DNA of 36,781 bases from CAZHTS01 sp964535315 (GTDB lineage: Bacteria > Chloroflexota > Anaerolineae > Anaerolineales > Anaerolineaceae), in contig CAZHTS010000049.1 of NCBI GenBank assembly GCA_964535315.1, forward strand, positions 1-36,781. Reading direction: 5' to 3'. The notes under the pieces were generated by a model that worked only from the letters and a program-made list of their open reading frames with translations, was not told where the DNA came from and searched no databases. This document shows, piece by piece, positions 31,568-36,781 of the stretch. A program made the translations under genes and the position numbers. Numbering within the stretch: the stretch's first letter is position 1; every line of letters starts with the position of its first letter.

Positions 31568-33574
31568 ATGACTCACAATTCTCGACCAACCATCAGCGCT
31601 GAAGACCTCTATCGTTTTGAGACCATCCAGGCGTTGTCGTTTGCCCCGGATGGGCAGCGCCTGGTATACGCTGTTCAGCGCGTCGATCGTAAGAGCGAAA
31701 AGAAGTTCACCAACCTGTGGATGGTTGCCACCACCGGCGGCGAAGCCCAGCGCTTCACCAGCGGCGACCAGGCGGATAACCAGCCGCGCTGGTCGCCCGA
31801 CGGACAGCGCATCGCCTTTCTTTCCAAACGCAGCCAGGATAGCCAGCCGCAAGTTTACCTGATTGCCGCCAACGGCGGCGAGGCGCACCGCCTCACCGAT
31901 CTGCACGGCGAATTTGGTCCCTTTGAATGGTCTCCAGACGGCCGCTGGCTGGTCTGCCAGTTTCGCAAGAAGGATGCCGACGCCCTGGAACGCGAAGAGC
32001 ACGAGCGCAAGAAAGAACTGGGGGTCGTTTCACGCCGCATTCGCCGCGTCTTTTACAAGCTGGACGAGTACGGCTTCTTGCCCCACGAGCGCTGGCACAT
32101 CTGGCTCATCGACGCTCACAGCGGCAAGGGCCACCAGCTCACCGACGGTGAGTTATACGATGAGACCGAGCCGCATTACTCGCCCGACGGTCAGCGCATC
32201 TGCTTCTTCTCCAATCGCAGCGCCGACCCCGACCTGGATCCCGACGCCATCGATCTGTTTGTGATGGACACCGCCGGCGGCAACCTGCATCGCCTGGACA
32301 CCCCCATCGGGCAAAAAGAAGCGGCCGCTTTCTCACCGGATGGGCAGACCATCGCTTACGTCGGGCGCGCCGGGCGCGGCAATGAATGGCGCAATCGCCA
32401 CATCTGGCTGGTTCCCGTCGACAGCAGTTCACCGGCGCGTTGCCTGACCTGCGACCACGACTTCGACGTCAACGGGGCGACGATCAATGACCTGATCGGC
32501 CCGCCCCTGCCCGCCCTCACCTGGGCCAACGATGGCCAATCGCTGTATTTCCACATCGCCCGCCACGGCAGCACCACCCTGCACAGCATCCACGTGGATG
32601 GGAGCCATTTACGCACTGTACTGGGCGGCCCAGGGTGCACCGGATGGTACGCCTTCGACCACACCCAGGAACGCCTGGTCTGGTTCCAGGGCCAGATGAA
32701 CGACCCCGGCCAGGTCTATACCCGCTCGCTGCGCAGCGGTGAAGAACATCAGCTCACCCAGCTCAACGCCTGGCTGGCAGACGTTGAACTGGGGCAGATC
32801 GAAGAAGTCTGGTTCAAAGGCCCGGCCGGCAACGATCTGCAGGGCTGGATCCTCAAGCCGCCTGGCTTCGACCCGCAGCAGCGCTATCCCTCCATTCTGG
32901 AAATTCACGGCGGCCCGCTGGTACAATACGGCAACTACTTCATGCACGAGTTTTATTATCTGGCCGCCCACGGCTACGTGGTGTACTTCTGTAACCCGCG
33001 CGGTGGGCAGGGGTATGGCGAAGCCCACGCCGGCGCCATCCACGGCGCCTGGGGCACCGCCGATTACGACGATCTCATGGCCTGGAGCGATTATATGCAG
33101 CAGCAGCCCTACATCGATCCGCAGCGTATGGGGGTCACCGGCGGCAGCTATGGCGGCTACATGACCAACTGGATCATCGGCCATACTCAACGTTTCCGCG
33201 CCGCCGCCACCCAGCGCAGCGTCAGCAATTTGATCAGCATGTGGGGCTCGAGCGATTTCAACTGGATGTTCCAGGAAATCTTTGGCAATCAGGCGCCCTA
33301 TGAAAGCATCGAGCAGCTCTGGCGCTGCTCTCCCGTTCGTTACCTGGGCAACGCCAGCACCCCCACCCTGGTGCTGCACAACGAGCAGGATTTGCGTTGC
33401 GCCATCGAACAGGGCGAGCAGGTCTTCGTCGCCTTGAAGAAACTCGGTGTGCCGACCGAAATGGTCATCTTCCCCGACGAACCCCACGGTCTCTCACGCA
33501 CCGGACGCACCGACCGGCGCATCGTCCGCCTGGAGGCCATCCGCGATTGGTTCGATCGCTATCTCAAAGGCTAA
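31568..33574 (+). CDS. S9-family (prolyl oligopeptidase/acylaminoacyl peptidase-like) serine peptidase
   Basis: This 668-residue protein has an N-terminal beta-propeller built from TolB/WD-like repeats (several WSPDG or FSPDG motifs between residues 25 and 270) and a C-terminal alpha/beta-hydrolase domain from about 400. The catalytic triad is visible: Ser527 in GGSYGGY, Asp608 in NEQDLR and His640 in DEPHG. The propeller restricts access to peptides, so it likely trims oligopeptides or N-acylated peptides. No signal peptide is seen, so it is cytoplasmic. The ATG at 31568 follows GGAGA by eight bases. A short membrane-protein gene follows three bases after its stop. Confidence 0.92.
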   Translation: MTHNSRPTISAEDLYRFETIQALSFAPDGQRLVYAVQRVDRKSEKKFTNLWMVATTGGEAQRFTSGDQADNQPRWSPDGQRIAFLSKRSQDSQPQVYLIAANGGEAHRLTDLHGEFGPFEWSPDGRWLVCQFRKKDADALEREEHERKKELGVVSRRIRRVFYKLDEYGFLPHERWHIWLIDAHSGKGHQLTDGELYDETEPHYSPDGQRICFFSNRSADPDLDPDAIDLFVMDTAGGNLHRLDTPIGQKEAAAFSPDGQTIAYVGRAGRGNEWRNRHIWLVPVDSSSPARCLTCDHDFDVNGATINDLIGPPLPALTWANDGQSLYFHIARHGSTTLHSIHVDGSHLRTVLGGPGCTGWYAFDHTQERLVWFQGQMNDPGQVYTRSLRSGEEHQLTQLNAWLADVELGQIEEVWFKGPAGNDLQGWILKPPGFDPQQRYPSILEIHGGPLVQYGNYFMHEFYYLAAHGYVVYFCNPRGGQGYGEAHAGAIHGAWGTADYDDLMAWSDYMQQQPYIDPQRMGVTGGSYGGYMTNWIIGHTQRFRAAATQRSVSNLISMWGSSDFNWMFQEIFGNQAPYESIEQLWRCSPVRYLGNASTPTLVLHNEQDLRCAIEQGEQVFVALKKLGVPTEMVIFPDEPHGLSRTGRTDRRIVRLEAIRDWFDRYLKG

Positions 33575-33577
33575 CAG

Positions 33578-34003
33578 ATGAAGCGCTGCTGGTTGTGGAT
33601 CGCCCGGCTGTTAATCGGCCTGGTTTTCTTCTTCAACATCCAGTGCGCCGTTGTTTTCCTCGTGCACCCGGCCTGGTACGCCCCGGCATTTGAACTGAGC
33701 GGCGTGGCAGGCCGGGCTGCCATTCAGGGATACGGCATCCTCTTTTTAATGTGGAACGTGCCCTATGCGGCGGCCCTGTACCAGCCGCACCGCTATCGCC
33801 TGGCGTTGATACTGGCCATTCTCATGCAGGCTACCGGCGTAGTCGGAGAAACCCTGCTGCTGCTCAACCTGGAAGCCGGGCACCCGCTGCTGAGCGCTGC
33901 CATCCGGCGTTTTATCTTCTTTGACGCCGGCGGGCTGATTGTATTGTTGCTGGCGGCCGCTGCGCTAACGCAGATCAACACGCCGGGCGCTTCAACCCTC
34001 TGA
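33578..34003 (+). CDS. Small four-helix membrane protein of unknown function
   Basis: This 141-residue protein has four likely membrane helices (about residues 8-29, 48-66, 74-98 and 108-130) and no recognised motif. It starts three bases after the S9 peptidase stop and is almost certainly cotranscribed with it. The C-terminus overlaps the convergent MFS gene by 12 bases. Its codon use matches its neighbours. Function unknown. Confidence 0.75.
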   Translation: MKRCWLWIARLLIGLVFFFNIQCAVVFLVHPAWYAPAFELSGVAGRAAIQGYGILFLMWNVPYAAALYQPHRYRLALILAILMQATGVVGETLLLLNLEAGHPLLSAAIRRFIFFDAGGLIVLLLAAAALTQINTPGASTL

Positions 34004-35458
34004 ACTCCGCACAGAAGCGCGCAGCGCAGCACCCTGACGGCTTTCCTGCAGCAATGCCCACACGCTCAAACACAACCCGGCCAGCACCAGAGCGCACATA
34101 ACCAGTACCGAATCCTGCAAACCGGCCACCTGGAACGCGGCCGGCGCAGACGTGGCGCCGCCGGCGTATACCTGCCCGGCATAGGCAAACACTCGCCCCG
34201 ACCACAACGCCCCCAACACGGCAATGCCGGTCGTCTGGCCCAGGGTGCGGGTGATGGCCAGCAACCCCGAGGCCACCCCCAGCCGTTCGCGCGGCGCCGA
34301 ACCCATGATGGCGCTGTTATTGGGCGACTGGAACATGCCCATGCCAATCCCGACCGGCAAAAAGCGCAGGACGTAGCCCCACATACTCGTTTCGGTCGAG
34401 AGGGTGCTCACGGCCAGATACCCGACCAGCAGCAGCGCCAGCCCGACCACCGTCAACGGGCGGGTGCCGAAACGATCCGACAACGTCCCGGAAAGCGGCG
34501 CAAAGATCCCCAGCGCCACCGGCACCACCACCATCAACAAACCGGCGGTGCGCGGCGAGTGCCCCAGGACATTTTGCAGGTAGAATGGCATGAGCAGTAC
34601 CGTACCGGCGCTGGCCACAAAGGTCATGAAACCGGTGATCAGGTTGATGCTGAACAGGCCGTTGCGAAACAACGAGAGATCGATCATCGGCTGCTCGCTG
34701 CGTAATTCAATCACCACGAAAGCCGCCAACCCCACGACCGCAACGGCGAAGAGCACCAGGCTGGCCGGCGCGCCAAACCCATCTTGCTGGCCAAACGTCA
34801 ACGCCAGCAAAAAGGACATCAGCCCGGCGAACAGGGTGAGCGCACCCCAATAATCAAAACGCTGCCCGCCCTGCGGACGCACAGCAGGCACAAAACGCGC
34901 CACCAGCAACGTGCCCACCACCCCAAAGGGCAGATTGACAAAAAAGATCCAGTGCCACGAAGCCGCTTCCAGAATGATACCGCCCAGCGTCGGCCCGAGG
35001 ATGACCCCCAACGACACCATCAACCCGGTGATGCCCAACGCCTTGCCGCGCTCTTGCGGCGGAAAAGCCTCGGTGACAATCGCCGTCCCCAGCGCCATAG
35101 TCATGGCCGCCCCAACGGCCTGTAATACCCGGAAGGCGATCAACAGATAGACAGAGGACGCCAGGCCGCACAACAGCGACCCCACGGTAAAGATAATGAA
35201 CCCGGCGTTGTAGAGCATTTTTTTGCCCAACATATCCGCCAGTCGGCCAATGCCCAACATCAAAGTGGTCACCGCCAACAAATAGGACAGAACCACCCAC
35301 TCCACCACCGCAAAATCGACCTGAAATGCGTTCACCAGCGTCGGCAGGGTAATATTGACAATGCTGCCATCCACCGTCGCCAGAAAGATCCCCATCGCCA
35401 CTGCCGCCATGACGTACCATTTGCGGCTATAATCCACCTGCTGCACCGTTTCCACCAT
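33992..35458 (-). CDS. MFS transporter, DHA2 (EmrB/QacA-like) family, 14 helices
   Basis: This 488-residue integral membrane protein has about 14 hydrophobic segments, as in the drug:H+ antiporter-2 group. FLATVDGSIVNITLPTL in the first helix, GRLADMLGKKML (motif A) and the GVILGPTLGGII segment (motif C) are diagnostic. It probably exports toxic compounds or metabolites; the substrate is unknown. The ATG at 35458 has GGAGG almost touching it, so the GTG one codon later may be used instead. A TATAAT (minus strand, 35536-35531) lies about 75 bases upstream. It is divergent from another MFS gene. Confidence 0.9.
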   Translation of the reverse strand: MVETVQQVDYSRKWYVMAAVAMGIFLATVDGSIVNITLPTLVNAFQVDFAVVEWVVLSYLLAVTTLMLGIGRLADMLGKKMLYNAGFIIFTVGSLLCGLASSVYLLIAFRVLQAVGAAMTMALGTAIVTEAFPPQERGKALGITGLMVSLGVILGPTLGGIILEAASWHWIFFVNLPFGVVGTLLVARFVPAVRPQGGQRFDYWGALTLFAGLMSFLLALTFGQQDGFGAPASLVLFAVAVVGLAAFVVIELRSEQPMIDLSLFRNGLFSINLITGFMTFVASAGTVLLMPFYLQNVLGHSPRTAGLLMVVVPVALGIFAPLSGTLSDRFGTRPLTVVGLALLLVGYLAVSTLSTETSMWGYVLRFLPVGIGMGMFQSPNNSAIMGSAPRERLGVASGLLAITRTLGQTTGIAVLGALWSGRVFAYAGQVYAGGATSAPAAFQVAGLQDSVLVMCALVLAGLCLSVWALLQESRQGAALRASVRSSEG

Positions 35459-35624
35459 ACCTCCACACCGCGAACAAATAAGGTAGCGGCTGACTACCCA
35501 TAAAAGGCCCTTTAAGGTCTGAGCAGTTGGATTATAACACGCCCACAGCGCCAATTCACCCCTGGTCATTTCGGCGAAACTGTGTCAAGATAGAGGGCAT
35601 TCGATCTCATCCCGGAGGGCAAAC

Positions 35625-36781
35625 ATGGCCGATCTTTCCGAGTCGATCCAGGAACGCTCGCGTCTGCGCCAACTGCCGCGCAATGTGTGGGCCGTCAGTC
35701 TCACCAGCTTCTTCATGGACGTTTCGAGCGAAATGGTCATTAACATCCTGCCGCTCTTCCTGTCCAACGTCCTGGGGGTCAAGACCAATGTCATCGGCAT
35801 CATCGAGGGGGTGGCCGAGGCCACCGCCAGCCTGCTCAAACTCTTTTCCGGCTGGCTCTCGGACAAACTCGGCGGGCGTAAATGGCTGGCCGTGGCCGGT
35901 TACGGTTTCTCGGCGCTCTGCAAGCCCTTCTTTCTGCTGGCCAACAGTTGGGGAGTGGTGGCCGCAGTACGCTGGGCCGACCGGGTGGGCAAAGGGATTC
36001 GCACCGCGCCGCGCGATGCGCTGGTAGCCGACTCGGTGGATAAGGAACTGCGCGGACTGGCCTTTGGCTTTCAGCGCGCCGCCGACACCGCCGGCGCCAT
36101 GTTAGGGCTGCTTATCGCCCTGGTCGTGGTCTGGCTGGCGCAGGCCAATCAGGTGGCGCTTGGCGCCGGCACCTTCCGCACCATCGTCCTGCTCAGCCTG
36201 TTGCCTGCCGTGCTGGCCGTGCTGGCGCTGGCGTTCGGCGCCAAAGATGTGGCCATCGGCGAAAAACGCGCCATGCCCAAGTTCGCCTTTCGCTCGCTGG
36301 GCCGGCCGTTCATGCTTTTTATGCTCATCGTCGGCATCTTCGACCTGGGCAATTCTTCGGACGCCTTCCTCGTCCTGCGCGCCCAGGAACGCGGCATGAC
36401 GGTGATCGACATCCTGATCATGCTGGTAGTGTTCAACCTGATCTACACCCTCATCTCCACTCCGGCCGGCTCGCTTTCCGATCGCGTCGGCCGCCGGCGC
36501 ATGATCGTCATCGGCTGGGCCGTCTACGCCGTCATCTACCTGGGCTTCGCCCTGGCGCAAAGCAGCGCCCACATCTTCATCCTGTACGTTCTGTACGCCG
36601 CTTATTATGGCCTGGCTTATGGCACCACCAAAGCCATGGTCGCCGACCTGGTGCCCGAGTCGCTGCGCGGTACCGCCTACGGCACCTACAACGCCGTGCT
36701 GGGCGTGCTCGATTTTCCCGCCTCGCTGATCGCCGGGCTGCTCTGGCAGGGCGCCGGCAGCTGGCAGGGCTTCGGCCCCAG
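35625..36781 (+). CDS. MFS transporter (3' end outside window)
   Basis: The frame is open from ATG 35625 to the end of the window (385 codons, no stop). GGAGGG at 35614-35619 lies five bases ahead of the start. The protein begins MADLSESIQERSRLRQLPRN. Its first helix carries SLTSFFMDVSSEMV, then the motif-A-like GWLSDKLGGRKW and RVGKGIRTAPRDALVADS, a signature of a distinct MFS group that I recognise but cannot assign to a substrate. At least ten hydrophobic segments are present. It is divergent from the DHA2 transporter across a 166-base gap. Confidence 0.88.
   Translation, partial: MADLSESIQERSRLRQLPRNVWAVSLTSFFMDVSSEMVINILPLFLSNVLGVKTNVIGIIEGVAEATASLLKLFSGWLSDKLGGRKWLAVAGYGFSALCKPFFLLANSWGVVAAVRWADRVGKGIRTAPRDALVADSVDKELRGLAFGFQRAADTAGAMLGLLIALVVVWLAQANQVALGAGTFRTIVLLSLLPAVLAVLALAFGAKDVAIGEKRAMPKFAFRSLGRPFMLFMLIVGIFDLGNSSDAFLVLRAQERGMTVIDILIMLVVFNLIYTLISTPAGSLSDRVGRRRMIVIGWAVYAVIYLGFALAQSSAHIFILYVLYAAYYGLAYGTTKAMVADLVPESLRGTAYGTYNAVLGVLDFPASLIAGLLWQGAGSWQGFGP

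Noticed and set aside
1..36781. CRISPR arrays, tRNA/rRNA genes, insertion sequences, prophage or attachment sites
   Set aside because: No regularly spaced repeats of the right size, no transposase or integrase, and no cloverleaf-like segments were seen by eye.

Overview
The window reads as a GC-rich bacterial chromosome segment with dense, mostly intact metabolic genes and no prophage, insertion sequence, CRISPR array, tRNA or rRNA that I can see. The gene content and protein style (hypDE, a sufCBD...SU cluster with a divergent SufR-like regulator, a lipoprotein alpha-2-macroglobulin beside PBP1C, and an L-fucose-isomerase-like sugar operon) suggest an anaerobic or facultative member of the Chloroflexota (Anaerolineae-like). 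That assignment is inference from family resemblance and was not tested by a search.

Layout: 1-3396 holds the end of a [NiFe]-hydrogenase maturation cluster (hypD fragment, hypE), then a SAM methyltransferase and a PIG-L/LmbE deacetylase. 3429-12126 holds penicillin-binding protein 1C (+) converging on a 2007-residue alpha-2-macroglobulin lipoprotein (-), with hairpins in the gap. 12455-13810 is a DUF2254 membrane protein. 13825-21121 is an iron-sulfur assembly locus: sufC-sufB-sufD, a small unknown gene, sufS, sufU and a Rieske ferredoxin on the minus strand, with a SufR-like regulator and a DUF59 (SufT-like) gene divergent on the plus strand. 21127-25419 has an SCP2 gene and a three-gene sugar operon (isomerase, class II aldolase, FGGY kinase). 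25680-29743 has CorA, a HAD hydrolase, DegV and a duplicated membrane protein. 29797-36781 has a peroxiredoxin-glutaredoxin fusion, gpmA, an S9 peptidase, a small membrane protein and two divergent MFS transporters; the last runs off the window.

The most notable observation is in the peroxiredoxin-glutaredoxin gene (minus strand, 30543 to 29797). A single in-frame TGA at 30409-30411 falls exactly where the peroxidatic cysteine belongs. A good ribosome binding site and a canonical thioredoxin-fold N-terminus lie upstream, and a perfect 9-bp stem-loop lies just downstream at SECIS distance. The simplest reading is a selenoprotein peroxiredoxin fused to glutaredoxin. Ordinary gene calling would start it at 30360 and lose the active site.

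The suf locus is the second point of interest. Its divergent promoters flank two copies of an 18-bp AT-rich direct repeat next to a regulator with four C-terminal cysteines, and a second promoter inside the cluster is embedded in a 15-bp inverted repeat.
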